This document shows, piece after piece, positions 25,584 through 32,153 of a stretch of DNA of 32,239 bases; position 1 is the first letter of the stretch, and each line of letters opens with the position of its first letter. The notes below the pieces were generated by a model, which saw only the letters and a list, made by a program, of their open reading frames with translations, searched no databases and was not told the DNA's origin. Origin of the DNA: JALENY01 sp036310185 (GTDB taxonomy: Bacteria > Bacillota > Clostridia > Lachnospirales > Lachnospiraceae); the NCBI GenBank assembly GCA_036310185.1, contig JAXJSH010000010.1:1-32239 (forward strand), written 5' to 3'. The translations under genes were made by a program, and so were the position numbers.

Positions 25584-25855
25584 ATCAATAGCCGAATTGA
25601 TTGTATGAAGTTCGGGATATGATCTAACATTACCGATGTGGCTTCATTTAAATCTAAAACTGCAACTAATGCCATAAAAACAGTCCAAGACATTTTTTTG
25701 TTTTTTGTTTCTATAGCAGAATAGGTTTGTCTGGATATTCCTACGGCGGAAGCCATTACTTCTTGAGATACACCTAAACGTGCTCTTAGGACAGGAAGTT
25801 CGGTCGTAAGAGTCATGATTAACTCATTTTTAATTTCTTCTTTATCATCACACAT
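25577..25855 (-). CDS. XRE-family transcriptional regulator
   Basis: The 92-residue protein contains a Cro/CI-type helix-turn-helix (LRARLGVSQEVMASAVGISRQTYSAIETKNKKMSW). The second and third helices, EVMASAVG and RQTYSAIE, show the usual pattern, and there is no extra effector domain. The ATG at 25855 is preferred because AGGAG lies ten bases upstream; the GTG at 25864 would overlap that ribosome site. It is the first gene of the 15-kb T7SS block and probably regulates it. A palindrome at 25873-25897 just upstream is a good candidate operator. Confidence 0.8.
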   Translation of the reverse strand: MCDDKEEIKNELIMTLTTELPVLRARLGVSQEVMASAVGISRQTYSAIETKNKKMSWTVFMALVAVLDLNEATSVMLDHIPNFIQSIRLLIV

Positions 25856-25872
25856 ATAATTCACGCTCCTGT

Positions 25873-25897
25873 TTCGTAGAGTATCTTACTCCACGAA
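25873..25897. repeat. 25-bp palindrome, copy 1 of an inverted pair
   Basis: TTCGTAGAGTA (25873-25883), TCT and TACTCCACGAA (25887-25897) form an almost perfect palindrome, 18 bases before the XRE start codon. Its reverse complement is identical over all 25 bases to 27263-27287, on the far side of the integrase. The position fits an operator of the XRE regulator. It has no adjoining T-run, so it is not a terminator. Confidence 0.85.
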
Positions 25898-25910
25898 AAA
25901 ACACCGTCAA
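25880..25910 (-). promoter_or_regulatory. Weak candidate promoter of the XRE/T7SS operon
   Basis: On the minus strand TTGACG (25910-25905) and GATACT (25885-25880) are 19 bases apart, longer than the usual 17. The -10 lies inside the palindrome, which would make that palindrome a repressor site. The assignment is tentative. Confidence 0.3.
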
Positions 25911-25942
25911 ATACTAAAATTTCAATATTATTCGGCGGTGTT
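25896..25942 (-). terminator. Candidate terminator of the integrase gene
   Basis: On the minus strand AACACCG (25942-25936) pairs with CGGTGTT (25906-25900) across a 29-base loop and is followed by a T-run (25901-25896). The loop is long, so the call is moderate. Confidence 0.45.
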
Positions 25943-25949
25943 GACGTTT

Positions 25950-27086
25950 TTATTTGACGGCTAATAAAGAGGAAAGTTTTTTCATATTCTCTTTCTTCAG
26001 ATCCAGGGTGGGATGAACATATCGATTCATTGTAATATTAACAGTTGCATGACCAAGGATTTCACTAAGACTTTTCACATCAAAACCCAGCTCAATACAC
26101 CTGGTTGCAAAAGTATGGCGTGTCGTATGGAAATTGGCGGATTCTATGCCGCTCAATTTCAATGCCTTTTTGAATTTATTTTGCATAGTTCGTGGCTCCA
26201 CAAACTTACTCTCATCATTTGTTAATAGGTATCCACCAGATGATTTCTTATATGCAACAAGAATGTCGTTCAGTTCATTAGGAATGGGGATAGTTCTGAT
26301 TGAGCAGGCACTTTTGGGAGTTGTCACAACTATTTTCGTTTTCGATCCGTTACCTGATTTGTTTTGGACTCTTTGCAGAGTACGGTGAACGTGTATTGTC
26401 TGTTCCGAGAAAGAAATATCGTCCCATCTTAATGCACAGATTTCCCCAATTCGTAACCCTGTGAATAGGCAAACAAGAATACCTATATTACACAGCTCTG
26501 GTTCTGTTAATATATATTTGCAGAGTTGTTCTTGTTCTGTTTTACTGAAAACTCTCATCGGCTTGGTTGTACGTTTTATCTGAATAGCACTACCATCGCA
26601 TGGGACATACATTCCCTTTCTAATTGCAAATTTCAATACGTTGCGAATTATTGATAATACATCTGTCACCGTTTTTGAGGATAAACCACTCCCTTTCTTT
26701 CCTCCTGATACCAATAAGAAATTGCAGTGGGATTCTATAAAATCATAAGTTATGTTGTCCAGCGGTTGGTCTCCATACGATGGGAGTATATAACTTGTAA
26801 GCATATTGTGATACTTATTCCTCGTAGATTCTTTGGCCTGCAATTCGACACTCTTAAACCAGTCAGCGGCAACGGTTGAAAATAGATTTGGATTTTGAAT
26901 CGGTATTACAGCAGGCTGTGTAATATTAGATTGTGTTCTTTCACGGAGTTTTACTTTGGTATCACGATAAGTTTTGGCGTACACATACCCATACACTATT
27001 TTTCCGGTACATGTTCGTGACTTAATGTATCGACCTTCCCATCTACCGTCTTTTCTTTTATAAATGTTTTCACCTTTTCTTGGCAT
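25950..27086 (-). CDS. Tyrosine integrase (phage/ICE type)
   Basis: The 378-residue integrase begins MPRKGENIYKRKDGRWEGRYIKS, the AP2-like arm-binding domain of Tn916-type integrases. A SAM-like core-binding domain follows (about 75-175), then the catalytic domain. Catalytic residues are visible: Arg in FTGLRIGEICALRW (about 212), HTTRHTF (about 318), LGHATVN and Tyr in NRYVHP (about 354). AGGAGG lies nine bases upstream of ATG 27086; an in-frame ATG at 27236 has no such site. The gene lies immediately upstream of the T7SS operon on the same strand and is enclosed by the 25-bp inverted pair. It could have integrated the T7SS region. Confidence 0.9.
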   Translation of the reverse strand: MPRKGENIYKRKDGRWEGRYIKSRTCTGKIVYGYVYAKTYRDTKVKLRERTQSNITQPAVIPIQNPNLFSTVAADWFKSVELQAKESTRNKYHNMLTSYILPSYGDQPLDNITYDFIESHCNFLLVSGGKKGSGLSSKTVTDVLSIIRNVLKFAIRKGMYVPCDGSAIQIKRTTKPMRVFSKTEQEQLCKYILTEPELCNIGILVCLFTGLRIGEICALRWDDISFSEQTIHVHRTLQRVQNKSGNGSKTKIVVTTPKSACSIRTIPIPNELNDILVAYKKSSGGYLLTNDESKFVEPRTMQNKFKKALKLSGIESANFHTTRHTFATRCIELGFDVKSLSEILGHATVNITMNRYVHPTLDLKKENMKKLSSLLAVK

Positions 27087-27197
27087 AAGGCGTAACCTCC
27101 TTTCATTATGACTATAATTCTGACGGCTAATGGTGAATATCGAATGTATCCGAACAAAAAAATTTGATATTTCGATGCTTTTGTCGCCGTTGACACA

Positions 27198-27226
27198 TTG
27201 ACAATTACGGCGATAAAAGGTAAAAT
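27198..27226 (+). promoter_or_regulatory. Strong consensus promoter
   Basis: TTGACA (27198-27203), a 17-base spacer and TAAAAT (27221-27226) are close to the perfect sigma-A consensus. No gene follows directly. A hairpin with a T-run at 27261-27294 would end the transcript after about 60 bases. It diverges from the integrase gene. Confidence 0.65.
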
Positions 27227-27232
27227 GAACAT

Positions 27233-27294
27233 ACAATTTGTAAAAACATGGCGAAAAAGCAATTCGTGGAGTAAGATACTCTACGAATTTTTTT
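27233..27294 (+). ncRNA. Putative short RNA ending in the 25-bp palindrome
   Basis: From the promoter at 27198-27226 a transcript would start near 27233. It would end at a 13-bp hairpin, AATTCGTGGAGTA (27261-27273), loop AGA and TACTCTACGAATT (27277-27289), followed by a T-run through 27294. The only mismatch is a G-U pair in RNA. The ATG inside the -10 box would not be transcribed, so no protein is expected. The hairpin is the second copy of the palindrome in front of the XRE/T7SS operon, so the RNA could pair with that leader. Confidence 0.4.
27263..27287. repeat. 25-bp palindrome, copy 2 of an inverted pair
   Basis: This is identical over 25 bases to the reverse complement of 25873-25897. 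The two inverted copies enclose the integrase gene, 1365 bases apart. Confidence 0.85.
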
Positions 27295-27301
27295 GTTTAT
27301 A

Positions 27302-27352
27302 TGCCCCGGAAATGGTTTGGTCTTACCATTTTCGGGCTTTTTATTTCCAACA
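27302..27352 (+). terminator. Second plus-strand terminator
   Basis: GCCCCGGAAATGG pairs with CCATTTTCGGGC apart from one bulge, and CTTTTTATTT follows. It stands about 10 bases after the first hairpin-plus-T-run, so the two form a tandem stop. Confidence 0.65.
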
Positions 27353-27356
27353 TTTA

Positions 27357-27409
27357 ATGCAGATTGCCCATAAAATTTATCACATTGCACTTATAAATGC
27401 AATCTGCAT
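27357..27409. repeat. 11-bp inverted repeat upstream of the plus-strand XRE gene
   Basis: ATGCAGATTGC (27357-27367) and GCAATCTGCAT (27399-27409) are perfect inverted copies, 31 bases apart, just upstream of the XRE promoter at 27420. This position suits a repressor site. The rest of 27087-27482 holds the promoters and hairpins listed separately and no gene. Confidence 0.55.
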
Positions 27410-27419
27410 TTATTGTTGG

Positions 27420-27448
27420 TTGTTGAAAAAATGGGCACAATTTATAAT
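27420..27448 (+). promoter_or_regulatory. Promoter of the plus-strand XRE gene
   Basis: TTGTTG (27420-27425), a 17-base spacer and TATAAT (27443-27448) lie 35 bases before the start codon at 27483. The -10 is perfect. Confidence 0.65.
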
Positions 27449-27482
27449 AAAGATAAGATAGAACAGCATGGAGGTGATTGAA

Positions 27483-27836
27483 ATGCACCCGGAAATTGAC
27501 TACGTTAAAATAGGTCAGCGTATCAAAACTGCACGACTTGAAAAAGGTTATAGCCAGGCAGATTTAGGGGCGTTGATTGGTTGCTCGAACAATCATATGA
27601 GCCATGTTGAAGTAGGACAGACCAAAGTATCCTTGGCAATGCTTTTGAAATTGGCTTTTGTCTTGGAAAAGGATTTTGATTTCTTTTTACTTGATACGCC
27701 TTATGCAAAGTGTGACAGCATAATCAACGCTGAAATTGCTGATAAGCTGAAACAATGTAACGCAACCACATTGATAACAGTAAGCAAGATCATAGATGCA
27801 CTGATTGAACAGCAAAATATGTTACCAATAGATTAG
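27483..27836 (+). CDS. XRE-family transcriptional regulator (plus strand)
   Basis: The 117-residue protein has a Cro/CI helix-turn-helix in residues 10-65: IGQRIKTARLEKGYSQADLGALIGCSNNHMSHVEVGQTKVSL, with the usual SQADLGALIG and NNHMSHVE helices. A C-terminal helical part (ADKLKQCNATTLITVSKIIDAL) may dimerise. The ATG at 27483 is used because GGAGGTG lies six bases upstream; the ATG at 27468 lies before that site. It has its own promoter and ends at a strong terminator. It may control the integrase or itself. Confidence 0.88.
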   Translation: MHPEIDYVKIGQRIKTARLEKGYSQADLGALIGCSNNHMSHVEVGQTKVSLAMLLKLAFVLEKDFDFFLLDTPYAKCDSIINAEIADKLKQCNATTLITVSKIIDALIEQQNMLPID

Positions 27837-27860
27837 AACTTTTTTGTAATATCATATATC

Positions 27861-27908
27861 AAAAAACACCAGTACACGCATCTAAACAGATGCCAGTACT
27901 GGCGTTTT
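27861..27908. terminator. Bidirectional terminator
   Basis: CCAGTAC/GTACTGG (27869-27875 and 27896-27902) enclose GCATCT/AGATGC (27878-27883 and 27888-27893) with loop AAAC. A T-run follows on the plus strand and an A-run precedes, so both the plus-strand XRE gene and minus-strand tnpV can end here. Confidence 0.85.
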
Positions 27909-27940
27909 ATAATCATTATTCAATTGCGAATTACATAGCT

Positions 27941-28312
27941 TTAATAGTAAATCAATTCACTCAACACAATTTCTTCTGCTGCATTACGGATGTTATTCAT
28001 AGCACCGGCCCATGCCATCTGGTCACGAGCCTTTAACGCTTCATTTACCCCCTGACGCTCCTGCATTTGCAGGATCAGCAGCTTCATTCTCTGATTAGCG
28101 GTATCATCCACCTCGTTCAGATGTTTAACCAGTTCGCCGTCCAGCAAAAGTGTGTTGTACAGTACCTTATGGTGTTTTTTCCGATAGTGCAGACGCATTC
28201 TACCGTATTTTCCATAGTGCGGTTCTTCCTCTGGAAGTTCCAAATCCGGATAATACATTCCGTCTGCTCCGACCGTATATGTACCGCCCATTTCCTCATA
28301 GATTGACTTCAT
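27941..28312 (-). CDS. tnpV: TnpV family transposon protein
   Basis: The 123-residue protein matches TnpV, first named in Tn4451: MKSIYEEMGGTYTVGADGMYYPDLELPEEE and GKYGRMRLHYRKKHHKVLYNTLLLDGELVKHLNEVDDTANQRM are its signature. The function is unknown, but the gene nearly always accompanies large serine recombinases of clostridial mobile elements. The ATG at 28312 has a weak GGAATAG. A perfect 19-bp inverted repeat lies just upstream. It appears full length. Confidence 0.88.
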   Translation of the reverse strand: MKSIYEEMGGTYTVGADGMYYPDLELPEEEPHYGKYGRMRLHYRKKHHKVLYNTLLLDGELVKHLNEVDDTANQRMKLLILQMQERQGVNEALKARDQMAWAGAMNNIRNAAEEIVLSELIYY

Positions 28313-28321
28313 ATTCTATTC

Positions 28322-28367
28322 CTTGAACATTTTGCAATGACTTTTAGATCATTGCAAAATGTTCAAG
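28322..28367 (-). repeat. Perfect 19-bp inverted repeat before tnpV
   Basis: CTTGAACATTTTGCAATGA (28322-28340) and its exact complement (28349-28367) enclose an 8-base loop. On the minus strand the first arm codes the last residues of a broken small ORF, and the stop codon lies in the loop. A hairpin here would govern how much transcription or translation reaches tnpV. There is no T-run, so a simple terminator is less likely. Confidence 0.85.
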
Positions 28368-28526
28368 AGCAACACGGATAGCATCTTCCTTTTCTTTCAG
28401 TCATTGTGGTACTTTTTGATTTTCTTTCTGAGAGATATTGTAATGCTCTCCTACATCAATACCACATTTGCGTTTGATTTGGGAAATATATAAAGTTAAA
28501 ACCTTTAAGCCAAATTCTTTCAGCAC
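28344..28526 (-). pseudogene. Small companion ORF of the recombinase, broken by TGA
   Basis: Directly after the recombinase stop, a GTG at 28526 opens VLKEFGLKVLTLYISQIKRK, then CGIDVGEHYN, and stops at TGA 28401-28403 after 41 codons. The same frame continues LKEKEDAIRVALEHFAMI to a TAA at 28344. The downstream part agrees with the remnant after the first recombinase. The family appears as a small protein of about 60 residues of unknown role next to such recombinases. The TGA probably replaced a Cys codon. Confidence 0.65.
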
Positions 28527-30308
28527 CTAATCTTTGATTTCCTTATAGGCAGCTTTTGGCTCAGCAGAAGTAATATCAAGTTCATCCAAGTCCAGGTCAA
28601 CCTCAATCGTATCATCTGGAGTTTTTCGGGATAAAAGAATTACCGTTTCGACTGTTGTCTCATATTCCAAGGGAAGTTCTTTCACTTCCTCGCCGTCAAT
28701 CGGCACAGGGAAATTGAACACAATGTTTTTAATCCAACAGCCATCCTTTCTCTTTTCCGGAAACATATCGATTCGCTCAATAAAGGCTTTCATAAACTCT
28801 TTCTGCTCCGCTTCCGTTGCAGAATTGTAGACTTCATCAAATGCCAATAAGAGCTGGTAGATATTATCGCCGGAGATTTTCTCTTGTCTGATGCTGCGGA
28901 TCTGATTTTGCAGTTCGTCAATCTGAGCTTCGATTTCACCTATCATATCATACTGTTCATCATAACGGCGCTGTAAATCCAAAATTTTTCTGTCATAATG
29001 GGCATCGTTAATGTCCAAGGTGTCCATCTGACGCTCCAATCGATTTTTCGTACCCAAAACCTGCTTTAATTGCCCATGTAAAACGGCAACCTGTTTTTCC
29101 ATATCTTCCGTATCAACAGCCGTTCCGATCTTTGCTTTAATCGCTTCCACAAATCGAGGCTTATTGACCATGGCAGAAATGATTTTTGCTACCATTTTAT
29201 TGATTTCCGTTTGCTCAATGTTAAGCCGGAAACTGCACTCATGTCCTGTAGCCGTCACCGTATTTTTGCAGTAGTAATAATACCTTGTTTTCTTGTCCTT
29301 GCTGTGAGCTTTGGCAATGTTGCCGTACATACTTTTGCCGCAGCATGGACATTTCAGGATACCGGACAGGATGTGTGCATGGTCTGGATTATTCACCTTT
29401 TCCCGCTTGAAGGAATTGAGCTTGCGTTTATCCTGTGCCAGTGCCCAATCTTCTTCGGATATGATAGCTTCATGCTGTCCCTCGTAGATAGGGAACTCTG
29501 CTTGCTCAACCACGTGCATTTCATTTCTCGTACCCTGTTTCTTTTCGGTTCTTCGTCTGCCATAGGCGATTTTACCCATATAAACAGGATTGTCAAGAAC
29601 ACCCAGTACAAAGTCTCTCGAAAATCCGGGAATGGTATTGTTCTGCCGCAGCTTCTTTACAAAGCCATTACGGTTCAGATATTTGGCAACTCCGGCAACA
29701 CCGTCATTGGTGTGAATATAGCGGTCATAGATGACACGGATAACTGGGGCCTCGTCCTCAGCAATGACAAGATTACCGTTTTCCAGCTTGTAACCATAGG
29801 GAGCAAAGCCGCCGTTCCACTTACCCTCACGAGCCTTTTGCTCTCGTCCTGCCATTGTCTGTGTGCGGATATTCTCTCGCTCGATCTCCGCAACCGCAGA
29901 CAGCACCGAAATCATCAGCTTGCCAGCATCTTTTGAGCTATCAATGCCATCTTCTACACAAATCAGATTGACCCCAAAATCCTGCATGAGCTGCAAGGAG
30001 TTCAGAACATCTGCCGCATTTCTGCCAAATCGGGAGAGCTTAAAGACGAGTACATAAGAAACATCATCTTTTCCGTCTTGAATGTCATTCAGCATCCGCT
30101 GGAACTCCTGCCGTCCTTGGATATTCTTTCCGGAAAAACCTTCATCAGAATACTCCCCGGCAATAACCATATCCTCGTATGCCGCATATTTCCGCAGCTT
30201 ATCTCGCTGGGCATCCAAGCTGTACCCGTCAACCTGTATGGCGGTGGACACTCTTGTATATAGATAACATTTAGTTTGCTTCTTCTTCAGACTCGCCACC
30301 TCCCTCAT
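28527..30308 (-). CDS. Large serine recombinase, second copy
   Basis: The 593-residue protein has the same layout as the one at 5260-6966. Nucleophile Ser21 lies in YTRVSTAIQ, followed by KLSRFGRNAADVL and SVLSAVAEIEREN, a recombinase domain (about 170-280), a zinc ribbon with CPCCGKSMYGN and CKN..HEC (about 310-360), and coiled coil (about 400-470). It ends TVETVILLSRKTPDDTIEVDL, as does the first. AAGGA lies six bases before ATG 30308, which overlaps the upstream HTH gene. This arrangement is that of Tn4451-like elements, where such an enzyme excises and inserts the transposon. It is intact. Confidence 0.92.
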   Translation of the reverse strand: MREVASLKKKQTKCYLYTRVSTAIQVDGYSLDAQRDKLRKYAAYEDMVIAGEYSDEGFSGKNIQGRQEFQRMLNDIQDGKDDVSYVLVFKLSRFGRNAADVLNSLQLMQDFGVNLICVEDGIDSSKDAGKLMISVLSAVAEIERENIRTQTMAGREQKAREGKWNGGFAPYGYKLENGNLVIAEDEAPVIRVIYDRYIHTNDGVAGVAKYLNRNGFVKKLRQNNTIPGFSRDFVLGVLDNPVYMGKIAYGRRRTEKKQGTRNEMHVVEQAEFPIYEGQHEAIISEEDWALAQDKRKLNSFKREKVNNPDHAHILSGILKCPCCGKSMYGNIAKAHSKDKKTRYYYYCKNTVTATGHECSFRLNIEQTEINKMVAKIISAMVNKPRFVEAIKAKIGTAVDTEDMEKQVAVLHGQLKQVLGTKNRLERQMDTLDINDAHYDRKILDLQRRYDEQYDMIGEIEAQIDELQNQIRSIRQEKISGDNIYQLLLAFDEVYNSATEAEQKEFMKAFIERIDMFPEKRKDGCWIKNIVFNFPVPIDGEEVKELPLEYETTVETVILLSRKTPDDTIEVDLDLDELDITSAEPKAAYKEIKD

Positions 30309-30501
30309 CCATTTCCTTTACCATCAATCCTTCGTTGCGGACATAATACTCCAAAAGCCAAAGCACATAGTCCGGTGCATGACGATTATCCAATTCCCAC
30401 TCCGTCATGGTGCGATATGGGATATGGACACATTTGCAGAAGTCTTTCCGGTTCATGCCTGTGCTTTCCCGCAACTTTATAATTCTGTTTTTACTATCCA
30501 T
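30271..30501 (-). CDS. Small HTH protein, probable repressor of the mobilizable element
   Basis: The 76-residue protein has a Cro-like helix-turn-helix (RIIKLRESTGMNRKDFCKCVHIPYRTMTEWELDNRHAPDYVL). It ends in an acidic tail that overlaps the recombinase start. GGAG precedes the ATG at 30501; the reading frame upstream of it lies in the operator. Its promoter is embedded in a perfect 16-bp inverted repeat (30527-30577), which makes autorepression likely and would also control the recombinase gene. Confidence 0.8.
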   Translation of the reverse strand: MDSKNRIIKLRESTGMNRKDFCKCVHIPYRTMTEWELDNRHAPDYVLWLLEYYVRNEGLMVKEMDEGGGESEEEAN

Positions 30502-30526
30502 TTGATTTTCTCCATAAAACAAAAAA

Positions 30527-30577
30527 TACACGTTGCGTACTTATTATAGCATAGCCACGCCAAGTACGCAACGTGTA
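30527..30577 (-). promoter_or_regulatory. Promoter within a perfect 16-bp inverted repeat operator
   Basis: TACACGTTGCGTACTT (30527-30542) and its exact complement (30562-30577) are separated by 19 bases. On the minus strand TTGCGT (30571-30566) and TATAAT (30548-30543) are exactly 17 bases apart, so the -35 lies in one arm and the other arm begins right after the -10. The downstream gene is the small HTH protein. Confidence 0.8.
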
Positions 30578-30589
30578 AATTGTAAATTT

Positions 30590-30775
30590 TTACGCAGCTT
30601 GTTTATTCAAAGGCTGCGTTTGTTTATCATCGTCGGAACACTCCGTTTCTTTCGGAGCATCCGCTTCTATATTTTCCAAGACCTGATGACCATACTTTTG
30701 AATCAACCGGGTCATTACATCCACACAGCGGTCAAATGCCGCATTATATTTTGCTTCCTCATAATATTTAGTCAA
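30590..30775 (-). CDS. Small hypothetical protein between relaxase and recombinase
   Basis: The 61-residue product reads LTKYYEEAKYNAAFDRCVDVMTRLIQKYGHQVL and ends in an acidic, Gln-rich tail. It starts at TTG 30775 behind GGAGG with nine bases between; a longer frame from 30844 lies within the relaxase gene and has no ribosome site. No domain is recognised. Similar small genes seem to accompany relaxase-recombinase modules in Clostridia, though I cannot confirm this without a search. It follows the relaxase gene by 19 bases. Confidence 0.6.
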   Translation of the reverse strand: MTKYYEEAKYNAAFDRCVDVMTRLIQKYGHQVLENIEADAPKETECSDDDKQTQPLNKQAA

Positions 30776-30794
30776 TAGGCAAATCCTCCATAAA

Positions 30795-32063
30795 TTAAAG
30801 CTCCATATCCTGTCCACGGCGGCGAACAGGATGCTTGTGTTCAATCTTTTCTTTGGTTCTGGTCAAAACGGCGTTAATAAAAGCTCGTACCCTTTCAGGT
30901 GCGAGCTTGACAGCATCCAGATAGGACTTGACTTCTACAAACAAGTCCTCATATTTCTTTTTCCATTTGGAAGCACTCCGCTTTGCAGTTTCCAACTGGT
31001 CTTTCAGCTTGACATTTTCCGCCCGGTAAAGAAAGCTGTTCTCCGCATAGCCTTTGAGCAAATCGCATTCATTGGGTGTCAGGGTGACATTGCCGGTGAA
31101 CTTGTTGACCTTTCCCATGTCCTCAATGTCCTGCACTGTCAGGTTGAGCCGCTGAACTTCCTTTGTCTGCTTTTGGAGAGATTTCAGCTCTTTCTCTTTC
31201 TTTTCTGCGGCAGCGGTAGTTGTAGCCAATGCCTGCTCCGCTTGGTCTGCCCGTGCGGTCACAACTTCCAGACGCTGGGTTTCCGCTTGCACCTTAAACT
31301 GTGTCACTGTCAGATGTTCCTCGGTGCTGCCACGCTCTCCACGCTCCACATCGGTATATCCGGCGGCTTGCATGAAATTGAAAAAGTCATCCTGCAACAC
31401 GCTGTAGGACGACTTCAAAATCTTTTTACCTTTTGTGTTCAGCATTGGCTTACCGTCCCCGTCAAGAACAGGTTTTGATTCCCATTTCTTACTGCGGCTG
31501 ACCTGCATGATGGTTTCCTTGACTGTCCCCCGGAGGGCTTCGTCCTTGCACCGCTTCGACCAGAGAATCTGCTTTTCCACCACCGGAATATAGACCACAT
31601 GAAGGTGGTAGTGGTACACATCCTCGCCAAGAGCTTCGGACATGGCACGGTTGCGCTCATCGGCGTGCATGACTGCGGAGAGAATATACTGCTCACCGCC
31701 CACCACCTCCACGGCGGCTTTATAGGCATCAGCGTAGAACTGTTTGGCAAATTCATAGCCGCCATGATTGTAGAAGTAAGCGGAGTTCACATCGAATACC
31801 AGCTCACCGTATTTCACGGCATCCGCTTTCAGACCTCTGGTGGAGATCACCTTGTCCTGTTCCATCTGAGCAAACATTTCTTCGTATCTGGCTGTCGGCT
31901 CTTTGAAATGAATGTTCAGAGAAGAACGCTCCGGCACGATGTCCTGATTGCTGTAACTGTCCTTTTCACGCTCGTTGTGTTCCTGCACCTTTGCCAGATC
32001 GTCGGCGGTTTCTATATCTTGGTTGCGGGCTACGGTGCGGTCAATTCCATCATTTCTTGCCAT
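30795..32063 (-). CDS. MobV (Mob/Pre) relaxase, TnpZ-like
   Basis: The 422-residue protein is a plasmid-recombination/mobilization relaxase. The N-terminal part ends with the metal-binding HYHLHVVYIP motif (about residue 150), preceded by SAVMHADERNRAM. A long coiled coil follows (about 260-310 and 340-390). It is of the size of the TnpZ relaxase of Tn4451 and related MobV enzymes, which nick oriT and allow transfer by a helper conjugative element. AGGAG precedes the ATG at 32063. Its oriT lies 63-90 bases upstream. A decayed relative lies at 8145-8625. Confidence 0.9.
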   Translation of the reverse strand: MARNDGIDRTVARNQDIETADDLAKVQEHNEREKDSYSNQDIVPERSSLNIHFKEPTARYEEMFAQMEQDKVISTRGLKADAVKYGELVFDVNSAYFYNHGGYEFAKQFYADAYKAAVEVVGGEQYILSAVMHADERNRAMSEALGEDVYHYHLHVVYIPVVEKQILWSKRCKDEALRGTVKETIMQVSRSKKWESKPVLDGDGKPMLNTKGKKILKSSYSVLQDDFFNFMQAAGYTDVERGERGSTEEHLTVTQFKVQAETQRLEVVTARADQAEQALATTTAAAEKKEKELKSLQKQTKEVQRLNLTVQDIEDMGKVNKFTGNVTLTPNECDLLKGYAENSFLYRAENVKLKDQLETAKRSASKWKKKYEDLFVEVKSYLDAVKLAPERVRAFINAVLTRTKEKIEHKHPVRRRGQDMEL

Positions 32064-32125
32064 GGGTCATGCTCCTTTCCGAGAGGATTTGCGAGGGACG
32101 AGGGGCTTTCGAGAGGCACTTTTTC

Positions 32126-32153
32126 AAAGTGTAATAACCCACTATTACACTTT
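32126..32153 (-). other. Putative MobV oriT with nick site
   Basis: AAAGTGTAATA (32126-32136) and TATTACACTTT (32143-32153) are perfect inverted repeats around a 6-base loop. On the minus strand the loop reads TAGTGGG|TTA, closely resembling the pMV158 nick site TAGTGTG|TTA, also inside an inverted repeat (quoted from memory). It stands just upstream of the MobV relaxase. The rest of 32064-32239 is GC-rich, with CTCCGGAG-type palindromes and no gene. Confidence 0.75.

Noticed and set aside
27198..27461. 87-residue plus-strand frame with a strong promoter in front
   Set aside because: The frame starts inside the promoter itself, and the internal ATG at 27225 overlaps the -10 box, so neither would be in the mRNA. 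Two terminators interrupt the frame.
29211..29936. 241-residue plus-strand frame opposite the second recombinase
   Set aside because: The minus-strand recombinase is a clear family match with all catalytic motifs; the plus frame has no ribosome site or domain.
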